Assembly (NCBI GenBank): GCA_000688615.1
Contig: JHVA01000001.1
Location: 2,790,001-2,854,000 of the forward strand
From: Acidobacteriaceae bacterium KBS 146
GTDB taxonomy: Bacteria; Acidobacteriota; Terriglobia; Terriglobales; Acidobacteriaceae
DNA length: 64,000 nt
Direction: 5' to 3'
The position numbers were made by a program, and so were the translations under genes. Below the pieces are notes generated by a model. The model was not told the DNA's origin. It made no database searches and worked only from the letters and a program-made list of their open reading frames with translations. Within the stretch, counting starts at the first letter, position 1. Each line of letters begins with the position of its first letter. Shown in pieces: positions 26,029-35,500 of the stretch.

Positions 26029-26292
26029 GCAGGTGCAGTATACGGGTATTTCTGTGGCGAGAACTCAATCAACTTCCCGTACTTGAACCTGCCGCAGGAG
26101 GAGTAACATCTAAAGAGAGATGCGATTCGCAGCCAAGTTCCTGGTGCCCTTCCCCGGCGTGATCCCCACCCGTCACGACTTCGCCTAGCTCCACCCCAAC
26201 GAGCAAGCTCGTTGGGGACCCCGGAAGCTGCGCCCGACTTCGCCCTCTCCCTTTTCAGAAATCCCCTTGAACACAAAGATTTAGGAGCATCC
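26029..26292. other. intergenic region upstream of prfA with perfect hairpin
   Basis: This 264-base gap holds an 11-bp perfect stem (26194-26204 and 26207-26217, core CCCCAACGAGC) with only an AA between the arms, so it is almost a continuous palindrome. Before it is a 22-codon ORF (26120-26188) preceded by AAGAGAG. The hairpin has no T-run and looks like a dispersed palindromic repeat. Whether the small ORF is translated is unknown. Confidence 0.4.
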
Positions 26293-27369
26293 ATGTTCGA
26301 CCGCTTAGACCAGATGGAAGCGCGCTACGAAGAGCTTGGCCAGCAGCTGGCCGACCCCGCGCTCGTCACCGACCAGAAGAAGTTCTCCGCCACCGCCAAG
26401 GCGCACCGCGACCTTGAGCCCGTCGTCGAGAAATTCCGCGAATACCGCCAGGTGAAGCAGGGCGTCGCCGACGCGAAGGCCATGCTCGCCGAGGACGACG
26501 CCGACATCAAGGAGATGGCCCAGGCCGAGCTCCTCGCCCTCGAGCCGCGCCTCACCGAGATCGAGGACGAACTCAAGGTCATGCTCCTCCCCAAGGACCC
26601 CAACGACGACAAGAACATCATCATCGAGCTGCGCGCCGGAACCGGCGGCGACGAGGCCGCGATCTTCGTCTCCGAGATGTTCCGCACCTACCTCCGCTTC
26701 GCCGAGCAGCACAAGTGGAAGGTACAGGTTCTCTCCACTTCCGAAACCGGCATCGGCGGCGGCATGAAGGAAGTCACCGCCATCTTCGAGGGCGACAAGG
26801 TCTACTCGCAGATGAAGTACGAGTCCGGCGTGCATCGCGTGCAGCGCGTTCCTGCCACCGAAACCCAGGGACGCGTCCACACCTCAGCGATCACCGTCGC
26901 CGTCCTGCCCGAGGCCGAAGAGGTTGACATCAAGATCGAAGCCAAGGACCTGCGCGTCGATACCTTCTGCTCCTCCGGTCCGGGCGGACAGTCCGTCAAC
27001 ACCACCTACTCGGCCGTGCGCATCACTCACATTCCGACGAACACCGTCGTCAGCTGCCAGGATGAGAAGTCGCAGATCAAGAATCGCGAGAAGGCAATGC
27101 GTGTTCTGCGCGCCCGCCTGTATGAGGTTGAGGAGGAGCGCATTCATCAGCTCCAGGCCAAGGATCGCAAACAGCAGGTCGGCACCGGTGACCGCTCTGA
27201 AAAGATCCGCACCTACAATTTTCCGCAGAACCGCCTGACCGACCATCGTATCGGCCTCACCACGCATCAGCTCAACATGGTGATGGAAGGAATGTTGCAG
27301 CCGACCATCGACGCGCTCATTGCGCACGACATCGCCGAAAAGATGAAAGCCGAGACGACAGCAGCCTGA
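26293..27369 (+). CDS. prfA: peptide chain release factor 1
   Basis: Recognises UAA and UAG in the ribosomal A site and triggers peptide release. 358 residues, full length. The codon-recognition PAT motif is in [14 protein letters not shown] (187-189), and the GGQ hydrolysis motif is in [14 protein letters not shown] (231-233), whose Gln is the target of PrmC. The longest frame begins at 26212, but the ATG at 26293 follows AGGAG by five bases and starts the normal [15 protein letters not shown]. prmC lies 4 kb downstream rather than next to prfA as in many bacteria. Confidence 0.95.
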   Translation: MFDRLDQMEARYEELGQQLADPALVTDQKKFSATAKAHRDLEPVVEKFREYRQVKQGVADAKAMLAEDDADIKEMAQAELLALEPRLTEIEDELKVMLLPKDPNDDKNIIIELRAGTGGDEAAIFVSEMFRTYLRFAEQHKWKVQVLSTSETGIGGGMKEVTAIFEGDKVYSQMKYESGVHRVQRVPATETQGRVHTSAITVAVLPEAEEVDIKIEAKDLRVDTFCSSGPGGQSVNTTYSAVRITHIPTNTVVSCQDEKSQIKNREKAMRVLRARLYEVEEERIHQLQAKDRKQQVGTGDRSEKIRTYNFPQNRLTDHRIGLTTHQLNMVMEGMLQPTIDALIAHDIAEKMKAETTAA

Positions 27370-27410
27370 TACGTCTCTCGGAGTTCACGTTCCGTGATGC
27401 AAAAGGACAG

Positions 27411-28187
27411 TTACCCCTTCGCGAGCCGGACATCCATCTGGTAAAAGCGAAACGTGTGATCGTCGCCAGCCACAGCGCTGTAACGGTCCAGCACATCCTG
27501 AATGAACTCCGGTCTCGCCTCCTCGGGCAATCGCCGGGTCCACTCCACAAAGGTCACCGAACCGAAGGCGAAGAAGCCGTCGTGGGAACCGAAGTCCCAC
27601 GACTTGTCCTTGACGTCAACGCTAATCACTTGCAGCCCGCACTGCGTGGCCAGGGCGGCATACTGATCCGCGGTCAGATGCAGATAGGGGTCGTTATATC
27701 CCTCGTAGTACATACACCATCTGGACGACTTTCTCGTCTCCTCGAGCACGTCTTCAAGGCTCTTGCGCTGTCCTTTTGGCACCAGCCGCAGCTGGGCCCG
27801 TCCTCTAGACTTCAGCGCCGCATGAATCGCATTCAGTGCCTCTTCCTGTTCCGGGATCCAATGGAGCGCATTGAACGAGACCACCAGATCGAACTCGTCA
27901 CGAAAGGCAATCCTGCGGATGTCACAGACCTCGAACTTCAGATTCGAATAGGTTGGTAACCCGAAGCTCGTCTTGGCAAAGCCGATCATATCGGCAGACG
28001 CATCCACCCCGACCACTCTTCCTTCGGGAAGACGCGCGGCAATCTCGGCAGTAATTTTGCCGTTTCCGCATCCCAGGTCCAGGACGTCTTTCGCGTCCTT
28101 TAGATCGAGCAGGGCCAGAGTCTCGGCCGCCATCGCCTGTTGTAGCGCTGAGATTCGCGCGTATCCCTGCGCATTCCACTCCGTCAT
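27411..28187 (-). CDS. SAM-dependent methyltransferase, class I
   Basis: 258-residue cytoplasmic methyltransferase. The SAM-binding motif I is VLDLGCGNGKITAEIA, motif II includes VVGVDASADMI, and the FDLVVSFNALHWI block with the downstream layout resembles trans-aconitate 2-methyltransferase (Tam). The substrate is not determined. The frame extends to 28361, but the ATG at 28187 has GAAGAGG six bases upstream and starts just before the domain (MTEWNAQGYARISALQ). It is convergent with prfA (about 40 bases apart) and divergent from the exported protein gene at 28315. Confidence 0.8.
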   Translation of the reverse strand: MTEWNAQGYARISALQQAMAAETLALLDLKDAKDVLDLGCGNGKITAEIAARLPEGRVVGVDASADMIGFAKTSFGLPTYSNLKFEVCDIRRIAFRDEFDLVVSFNALHWIPEQEEALNAIHAALKSRGRAQLRLVPKGQRKSLEDVLEETRKSSRWCMYYEGYNDPYLHLTADQYAALATQCGLQVISVDVKDKSWDFGSHDGFFAFGSVTFVEWTRRLPEEARPEFIQDVLDRYSAVAGDDHTFRFYQMDVRLAKG

Positions 28188-28314
28188 ATTCGCCTCTTCA
28201 AGGGGATTTAGCCCGAACAGATCGTAGCACCATGCTTTGTTCCTGCTGAAAGCGCTTGGCAGAACGATCGCACCTCGGCGACAATCCATCGCAACCCAGC
28301 TGAGGGAAGAACCG

Positions 28315-29190
28315 GTGCGCCCTGTGGTCCTCAAAATCCGTCTGGCTGCCGCTGTCACCATAGTTGTCGCGCTGGCTTTCCCCAGCCCGGCGCAGCCGCT
28401 GCGAGCTCCTGCACAGCAGCCGGTGGAGGAGCCCGCTGCCTCCCCGCCTCAGATGCACGACATCCTCCTGCGCCTGCAGGAGAATCTCTGGGATTATCTC
28501 GGACATGTTCCCGACGTCTTTGCCGACGAGCACGTCGTCTCCGTTCTTAAGCAGGAGGGCTCCCGCGACGTCAAAACCACCACCGATTCCGTCTTCCGTC
28601 TGGTGCGGTCGAAGACCCTGGGGGAAGAGCATATCTTTACCGAAACCCGCGAGATCAAACTGGTCAACCGCAAGCCGGCGAAGAACGATGACCTCCGCGG
28701 ACCGGCCATCTTCACAGGCGCCTTCAGTACCGGTGTTGCCATGGTGTCGTTGGAGATGTCCCGCTGCTTTGACTACACGCTTGGGCCATCCACCTTGCTG
28801 AACAAGGTCCCGGCGATTCCCATCGCCTTCGTCCTCAAGCCCGATATGCTCAACGACGACTCCTGCCCCGGCCCGGAGCCGCAATCTGGCCGCGCCTGGT
28901 TTGAACCCGGAACCTTTCATCCCCTTCGGGTTGAGATGGTCATCCCCAATCATCGCGATAATAATGGCTTGCGAGTCCTCTGGACGTGGTCAGTCGAGTA
29001 TGCTCCCGTGACCTTCGATTCCCGGCAGTTCTGGTTGCCCCGGACGATCGCATCGAACGCCGTCGCCAACAATGCATCCGGCGTCTGGTCGTTCACGGCA
29101 ACCTATAGCAACTATCACAAGCTCAATGTGAGCTCGCGCATCATCACCGATCCTGAGACCAGCAGCCCGCCGCCACCACCGCAGCCGTAG
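28315..29190 (+). CDS. exported protein of unknown function
   Basis: 291 residues. The start appears to be GTG at 28315, with GAGGGA about ten bases upstream. The first ~26 residues form a signal peptide (LKIRLAAAVTIVVALAFPSPAQ). The mature part has a Pro/Ala/Gln spacer, a helix-rich segment (MHDILLRLQENLWDYLGHVPDVFADEH), a central beta-rich section, and a proline-rich C-terminus (SSPPPPPQP). Earlier in-frame start is TTG at 28237 without a ribosome site. I recognise no enzyme motif. The alpha-galactosidase gene follows 100 bases later; co-function is not shown. Confidence 0.6.
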   Translation: MRPVVLKIRLAAAVTIVVALAFPSPAQPLRAPAQQPVEEPAASPPQMHDILLRLQENLWDYLGHVPDVFADEHVVSVLKQEGSRDVKTTTDSVFRLVRSKTLGEEHIFTETREIKLVNRKPAKNDDLRGPAIFTGAFSTGVAMVSLEMSRCFDYTLGPSTLLNKVPAIPIAFVLKPDMLNDDSCPGPEPQSGRAWFEPGTFHPLRVEMVIPNHRDNNGLRVLWTWSVEYAPVTFDSRQFWLPRTIASNAVANNASGVWSFTATYSNYHKLNVSSRIITDPETSSPPPPPQP

Positions 29191-29290
29191 AGAAACTCAA
29201 ACCAGTCGGGGTGTCCCGCTGGTTGACAAGCCAGCCAACAGCCAGTCTCATGGAGTCCTCTGAAAATTTCTCCGGAGGATCATCATCCAA

Positions 29291-30472
29291 ATGCGTCGCG
29301 CCTTTCTTGCTTTTGTCGGCTTGTCTCTTCTCTCACTTCCACTTGCTGCGCAAAAACTCGCCGCAACTCCACCCATGGGTTGGAACAGCTGGAACTGGTT
29401 TGCCGGGAAGGTCACCGACGCCGATATTCGCAAGGCTGCCGACCTGATCGTCTCCAGCGGCATGCGCGACGCCGGTTATGTCTACGTCAACATCGACGAC
29501 ACCTGGGAAGGCAAGCGCGACGCCAACGGAGTGCTTCACACCAACGAGAAGTTCCCCGACATGAAGGCGCTCGCCGACTATGTCCACTCCAAGGGCCTCA
29601 AGATCGGCATCTACTCCTCCCCCGGCCCGCAGACCTGTGCCCACTACGAAGGCTCATACGGACACGAAGAGCAGGACGCCAAAATGTATGCAGACTGGGG
29701 CATCGACTATCTCAAGTACGATCTCTGCAGCTTCCGGAACAACATGCGGCAGGAGCATCCAAACGACATCCCCGCGCAGAACAAGATGATGCGGGATGCC
29801 TACCAGAAAATGCATCAGGCGATTCTCAAGACCGGCCGCCCCATCGTCTACAGCCTCTGCCAGTACGGCTTTGACCAGTCGTGGCAGTGGGCGCCCGAGG
29901 TCGGCGGAAATCTATGGCGCACGACCGATGACATCCGCGCCAACTACGACAGCATGATTCTCATCGGTCTCTCACAGGCAGGCCTCGCGAAGTACGCTGG
30001 CCCCGGCCACTGGAACGACCCCGACATGCTCGAAGTGGGCAACGGCAAGATGACGCACGAAGAAGACATCTCCCACATGACCATGTGGTCCATGCTCGCC
30101 GCTCCGCTCATCGCCGGCAACAATCTCACCCAGATGAACGACGACGTACGCTCCGTCCTGACCAACAAAGAGGTCGTCGCCATCGATCAGGACAAGCTCG
30201 GCAAGCAGGGTACTCGCATCTTCTCCGGCGACGAGCTTGAGATATGGTCGCGTCCGCTCTCGGATGGCTCGGTCGCGCTGGCCGTCTTCAATCTCTCTCA
30301 CGACCAGAACGCCATGCGCAATATGCGTCTTCATCTCAAAGAGGCCGGTTTTCCCTCCGGTACCGCGCACGCGCGTGATCTCTGGGCCCACAAAGATCTC
30401 GGCACCATCAAGGACACCGATGTCTTCACCCTGCCGCGCCATGGTGCCGTCCTGCTGAAACTCACAAAGTAA
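29291..30472 (+). CDS. secreted alpha-galactosidase, GH27
   Basis: Removes terminal alpha-galactosyl residues from galactomannans or raffinose-type sugars. 393 residues with signal peptide (1-20, ending LPLAAQ). GH27 landmarks: PPMGWNSWNWF, VNIDDTW, and the nucleophile Asp144 in LKYDLC. The acid/base Asp lies in LWRTTDDI (about 214). C-terminal beta-sandwich about 310-393. A GGAGGATC ribosome site lies upstream. With the GH35 gene at 16.8 kb, two different galactosidases sit in the window, pointing to galactose-rich plant polymers as food. No transporter is directly adjacent. Confidence 0.93.
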   Translation: MRRAFLAFVGLSLLSLPLAAQKLAATPPMGWNSWNWFAGKVTDADIRKAADLIVSSGMRDAGYVYVNIDDTWEGKRDANGVLHTNEKFPDMKALADYVHSKGLKIGIYSSPGPQTCAHYEGSYGHEEQDAKMYADWGIDYLKYDLCSFRNNMRQEHPNDIPAQNKMMRDAYQKMHQAILKTGRPIVYSLCQYGFDQSWQWAPEVGGNLWRTTDDIRANYDSMILIGLSQAGLAKYAGPGHWNDPDMLEVGNGKMTHEEDISHMTMWSMLAAPLIAGNNLTQMNDDVRSVLTNKEVVAIDQDKLGKQGTRIFSGDELEIWSRPLSDGSVALAVFNLSHDQNAMRNMRLHLKEAGFPSGTAHARDLWAHKDLGTIKDTDVFTLPRHGAVLLKLTK

Positions 30473-30620
30473 GAAGCATCGTGAGTCCAGCAGCCACTTG
30501 TCTTCGGTCGGCGCAGAATAGCAGAGCGGAGACCGGCTTCGCAGGTGCATGCGAATGCCGGATACTCTTCGATCTGAGAAAATTACTGTGACTGTTCAAC
30601 ATCACAAAAGGAAAACCACG

Positions 30621-31451
30621 ATGTTTCTGCGCCGCATCTCCGCCCTGGGCCTTTTCCTTATGGCTTTCCTCCCGCTCTCTGCGCAGCAGCAGACGCCCCC
30701 TCTGGCCGGGATCGCCCACATTGCCATTCGTGTGCGTTCTCTCGATGCGTCGCGCGACTTTTACAACAAGCTTGGCTTTGAAGAAGCCTTCGCTCTCAAC
30801 GACAAAGATGGCAAGCCTCGTGAAAGCTTCATCAAGATCAACGATCATCAGTTCCTCGAGCTCTACCCCGCCAATCCTGAAGTTCCCAAAGAAGCCGCGA
30901 TCGGCTTCCTCCACGTCTGCTTTGAGGGCGACGATCTCCAGGCAGTTCATGACGACTACGTCTCGCACGGCCTGACTCCCAAACAGGTCCGCAAGGCCGG
31001 AGCAGGCAATCTTCTCTTTACCCTTGCCGGTCCCCTCGATGCCAACGGCGCAGCCCAGAACCTCGAGTACACCCAATACCAGCCCGGCTCGCTGCACTAC
31101 AACGACCATGGCAAGCACCTCGGCGAAGATCGCGTCGCCGACTCCATCGGCTCCGTCTCCATTGCCGTACGCGACCCCGCCGGTGCCCGCGACTTCTATA
31201 TCAACCAGCTATCTTTTAAGCCCATCGCAGGAGACCCGATGTTCCTGCACATGCCGGGAAGTTCCGGTCAGGAGATTGAGATCGCCACCGCCGCCTCGCT
31301 CGGCCCAAAGGCGCGGTTCATTCTGCGTACTTCAAATCTCTCCCGCGCAGCCCGCCTCTTGCACAAAGACCACATCTCCATGCTGAAGTCGAAAGACACT
31401 CTGACGATCTCCGACCCCGATGGCAACATCCTCATGATCAGGAGCATGTAA
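30621..31451 (+). CDS. exported two-domain VOC (glyoxalase-fold) protein
   Basis: 276 residues with a signal peptide (about 1-22, LRRISALGLFLMAFLPLSAQQ). Two VOC/glyoxalase-like modules follow (about 30-150 and 165-275): IAHIAIRVRSLDASRDFYNKLGFEEAF and VSIAVRDPAGARDFYINQLSFKPI. Metal-ligand-like His and Glu appear in HIAIRV and FLELY in the first module. Enzymes of this fold are usually cytoplasmic; export is the odd feature. The ATG at 30621 follows AAGGAAAAC. The stop is only a few bases before the prmC start, and prmC's ribosome site lies inside this gene, so the two are coupled. Confidence 0.8.
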   Translation: MFLRRISALGLFLMAFLPLSAQQQTPPLAGIAHIAIRVRSLDASRDFYNKLGFEEAFALNDKDGKPRESFIKINDHQFLELYPANPEVPKEAAIGFLHVCFEGDDLQAVHDDYVSHGLTPKQVRKAGAGNLLFTLAGPLDANGAAQNLEYTQYQPGSLHYNDHGKHLGEDRVADSIGSVSIAVRDPAGARDFYINQLSFKPIAGDPMFLHMPGSSGQEIEIATAASLGPKARFILRTSNLSRAARLLHKDHISMLKSKDTLTISDPDGNILMIRSM

Positions 31452-31452
31452 T

Positions 31453-32322
31453 CTGACCGGCGCCGCCATCACCGCGCAGCAGGCAGTTCGTGCTGCCACC
31501 CAACGACTTGCCACAGATCCTCTGCTTGTAGACTCCGCGCGCCGCGATGCCGAGACCCTGCTGCTCCACACCCTCGGCATCTCGCGGGCTACGCTGCTTG
31601 CAAATCCTTCGCAGCTGATGACGGACGATCAGGTTCGCAACTATGAAGTTTGCCTCGCCCGCAGGCAGCACCATGAGCCCATCCAATACATCCTTGGGGT
31701 GCAGGAGTTCTACGGTCTGCCATTTCGCGTCACCCCGGCGGTTCTCATACCGCGGCCCGAGACCGAACACCTCGTCGAAGAGGTCCTCAAGCGCCTTCCC
31801 AACGATCGTCCCCTCACCATCGCAGATATCGGCACCGGCTCCGGAGCCATCGCCATCGCACTGGCAAAGCATCTACCGCAGGCCAGCCTCCTCGCCCTCG
31901 ACCTCTCGTCCGCTGCGCTCGAGATCGCCCAGTCAAACGCGTCCACGCTGCAAGTATCAGATTCCATTAAATTTACCGTCTCCGATCTGCTGGAGGCCCT
32001 GCCCCTCCAGCAGAGACTCGATTACTTCGATGCCATCGTAAGTAATCCTCCCTATGTTCCCCTCGAAGCAGCGGCGGAGCTTCATCCTCAGGTCCGCGAG
32101 TACGAGCCGGCCTCCGCCTTGTTTGCAGGGGCCGGTGGCCTCGACATCTACCGGCGACTCATCCCTCAGGCGCACCAGGCTTTGAGGCCCGGCGGCCTCC
32201 TCGCGCTCGAAATCGGTCACGGGCAGCGCGAGGACATCGCGAAGCTGCTTTCCGGCTGGCGGAATTTGGACTTCCAGAATGACCTTCAGGGAATTCCCCG
32301 CGTTGCTCTTGCCACAAAATGA
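31453..32322 (+). CDS. prmC: release factor glutamine methyltransferase, CTG start
   Basis: Methylates the Gln of the GGQ motif in release factors. Residues about 195-205 carry SNPPYVPL, the glutamine-binding NPPY motif, and IADIGTGSGAIAIALA is the SAM site. The first ATG in frame (31618) would delete the N-terminal domain, whose sequence (SARRDAETLLLHTLGISRATLLA) is clearly present upstream in the same frame. A TGA at 31432-31434 blocks any earlier start. The only initiator-like codon left is CTG at 31453, with AGGAG eight bases upstream inside the VOC gene. This gives a normal length of 289 residues. Confidence 0.88.
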   Translation: MTGAAITAQQAVRAATQRLATDPLLVDSARRDAETLLLHTLGISRATLLANPSQLMTDDQVRNYEVCLARRQHHEPIQYILGVQEFYGLPFRVTPAVLIPRPETEHLVEEVLKRLPNDRPLTIADIGTGSGAIAIALAKHLPQASLLALDLSSAALEIAQSNASTLQVSDSIKFTVSDLLEALPLQQRLDYFDAIVSNPPYVPLEAAAELHPQVREYEPASALFAGAGGLDIYRRLIPQAHQALRPGGLLALEIGHGQREDIAKLLSGWRNLDFQNDLQGIPRVALATK

Positions 32323-32412
32323 AGACGCCCTTCTTCCTCAGTTATCGCAATTTGGTCTGACCAGAGGTCCCGGATTGGCACCCCTTGACTCCAAAGGATG
32401 AACTGTTTCTTA

Positions 32413-32442
32413 TTGACAACCGAGAAATCGCGTCCATATAGT
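32413..32442 (+). promoter_or_regulatory. sigma70-like promoter of TonB receptor gene
   Basis: TTGACA (32413-32418) and TATAGT (32437-32442) are separated by 18 bases, close to the consensus. Transcription would start near 32449, leaving an ~77-base leader before the receptor ATG. Confidence 0.6.
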
Positions 32443-32525
32443 CCGGTCGTGCGCTCTGCGCGCTTTTCCAAGACGTGAAAACAATTTACGCACCGTCGAA
32501 CTGAACCGATTTTGAGGCTATTCCT

Positions 32526-35500
32526 ATGTGCAAAAAACGATTAAGTGGACCATCCAATCTACTCCTGTGCCTGCTTCTCCTTCCACTCGTGATGCTTCCA
32601 AAGGCCTGGGCACAGGCCGCAGGCACCGCCAGCGTTCAGGGCACCGTCACCGATCCCACCGGGGCCACCGTTGCTGATGCGACCGTAACCCTCAAGCAGA
32701 CCTCGACCGGAGTTACTCGTGTCTCTCAGACCGACTCCCGAGGCGTCTATGCCATGCCGAACGTCCCCGTCGGCCCCTACTCGCTCAGCGTCACCGCGCA
32801 GGGCTTCCAGACCTTCAATCAGACCGGTGTGCTCGAGGTTGGTAACAGCATCTCCATCGATCCTCACCTTCAGGTCGGCTCGGCAAGCGAGCACATTGAC
32901 GTGGAGGCCTCCGGCGTAGCCCTCGAGACCGAGACCAGCACCTTCAAACAGGTCATCGACCAGGCCCGCATTACCGAGATGCCGCTCAACGGTCGTCAGG
33001 CTACCCAACTCGTCCTCGTCTCCGGCGGTGCCGTCACCGCGCCCGGCAACGACATGGTCGGCTCCAAGAACTACGCCAGCTCCACCGTCATCGCCGTCGC
33101 CGGAAGCCAGGGCAACTACAACAACTACGTCCTCGACGGCGGATACCACACCGACAACTTCACCAACGTCAACCTGCCCTATCCCTTCCCCGACGCGCTG
33201 CACGAGTTCTCCGTCGAATCCAACTCGCTGCCCGCACGCAACGGTGTCCACCCGGGCTCGCTCGTCAACGCCGTCACCAACTCCGGCACCAACCAGTGGC
33301 ACGGCACCGTCTTCGACTTCGTCCGCAACAACGTCATCAACGCCACCAACTTCTTCTCCACCTCCAAGGACACCGTCAAGCGCAATCAGTTCGGCGGAAC
33401 CCTCGGCGGCAAGATCATCTCCGACAAGCTCTTCTTCTTCGGCGGCTATCAGGGCACACGCGAGCATAAAACCTCCAGCGCAACCAACTACTGCGTCCCA
33501 ACGCCTGCCATGCTCAATGGCGACTTCAGCGGGATGCCCACCAGCGGCAACTGCGCCCAGACCTCCACCCCGGCAACCTTCAAGGACCCCCTCACCGGCG
33601 TAGCCAATCCAAGCAAAAAGATCTCCACCTCGGAGTTCAGCCCCGCCGCGCTCAACCTCGTCAAAATGCTTCCGCTCTCGCAGGCCAACTCCGTCGGCTT
33701 CGTCAGCGTGGCCCTTCCCGGCAACAACACCGAAGACCAGTACATCGGCCGCATCGACTACACCTGGAGCCAGCGCCACTCCCTCTTCGGCCGCTACTAC
33801 CTCACCAACTACTACGCTCCTAACTACTACTCGCCGACCAACATCCTGCTCACCACTACCGCCGGTAACAACGAGCGCGTTCAGAGCTTTACCCTCGGCG
33901 ACACCTTCATCATCTCGCCGAAGATCGTCAACACCTTCCACGGGACCTACTCCCGCCGCCGCAACAACCGTGGGCCGACGTCGGGCGGTATCAACGCCAA
34001 CACCCTTGGCGTCAACATCTTTACCTACACCCCCGTCGATCTGCGTATCCAGATGACTGGCGGCTTCAATACCGGTTGCGGAACCTGCGCCCCCGGCTAC
34101 TTCAACGTGAACACCGAGGATTTTGCCGACGATATTGACTGGCTCATCGGCAAGCACCAGATTGCCTTTGGTGGAGAATTTATCCGCACGGGTGACAACA
34201 CCCGCACCGGCTACCTCTTCAACGGCAGCTATACCTTCGGCGGCAACGGCTCCGCCTCCGGTGAGACCCTGGCAGACTTCCTCACCGGCCAGATGAGCTC
34301 CTTCGGCCAGAGCCGTACCCAGGACACCACCTACCGCCAGAACGTCTTCGGTCTCTACGCCCAGGACACCTGGCACATCACTCCCACCCTTACCATCAAC
34401 TACGGCCTCCGTTGGGAGCCTAACTTCTACCAGACCGACAAGTTTGGCCGTGGTGCCACCTTTGACCGGGCGGCCTTCGATGCGGGTCAGCACTCCGCCA
34501 AATTCCCGAATGCTCCCGCTGGAGCCTTCTATTACGGCGACTCCGGCGTTCCCAAGTCCTTCACCAGCAACCGGCTCGGCAACATCTCGCCGCGTGTCGG
34601 CCTCACCCTCGATCCCTTCGGCACCGGTAAGACCGTCTTCCGCGCCGGCGGAGCCATGATGTACGACACCCCGCCGCTCTACATGTCGCAGCGCGTTGCC
34701 TCCAACCCACCCTTCGTCAACGAGATCGATCTCCAAGGGCCAAATATTCCCTTTGACCAGCCCTGGCGCAATTACCCCGGTGGCGACCCATTCCCCGGAG
34801 TCTTCCCGCCCGACGCGACAGCCACCTTCCCCACAAACACCCTCTGGGTCCTGCTGCAGCGCAACATGCAGACTCCCGTCATCTATCAGTGGACCGCCAG
34901 TGTTCAGCAGGACTTCGGCCGTGGATGGATGTTTTCTCTCAACTACCTTGGCAGCCAGCAGGCACACCAGTGGCTTGGTAGCGGCATCAACGCCGCGATC
35001 TACATCCCTGGTACCTGGTCCGGAACCGGGTCCTGCCAGGGCATGCCCCAGATTAGCGTTCCGATAACTCCGTCGACCCCCGACGGGCTGTATCCGGCAA
35101 AGAGAGGTGATGCCTGCTCCTCCACCAGCAACCCCAATGCGCGTACGCCTCTTACCCTGGCCAGCAATACCCAGGGGCAGGGCTACAGCCCAACCATGAC
35201 GCTGATCACCGACAACGGCACCTCCAGCTACAACGGCATGATCGCCGCCATCCAGCACCGCATGTCCAGCAACTTCAGCTTCCTGGCCAACTACACCTGG
35301 TCCAAGTGCTCTGACGTCTCCGACACTACCGGCGACATCGCGGCTCCGCAGTATCAGCACACCAACAACATGCGCCTCGACCGTGGACCCTGCGGCTTCG
35401 ATGTGCACCACATCTTCAACACCACCCTCATCGCCACCAGCCACTTCTCTTCGCTGCACGGCGTTGGCGGTGCACTGGCCAACAACTGGGAGGTAGCTCC

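Noticed and set aside
31618..32322. prmC starting at the first ATG
   Set aside because: This would remove the N-terminal PrmC domain that is clearly encoded upstream in the same frame and has a good ribosome site at CTG 31453.
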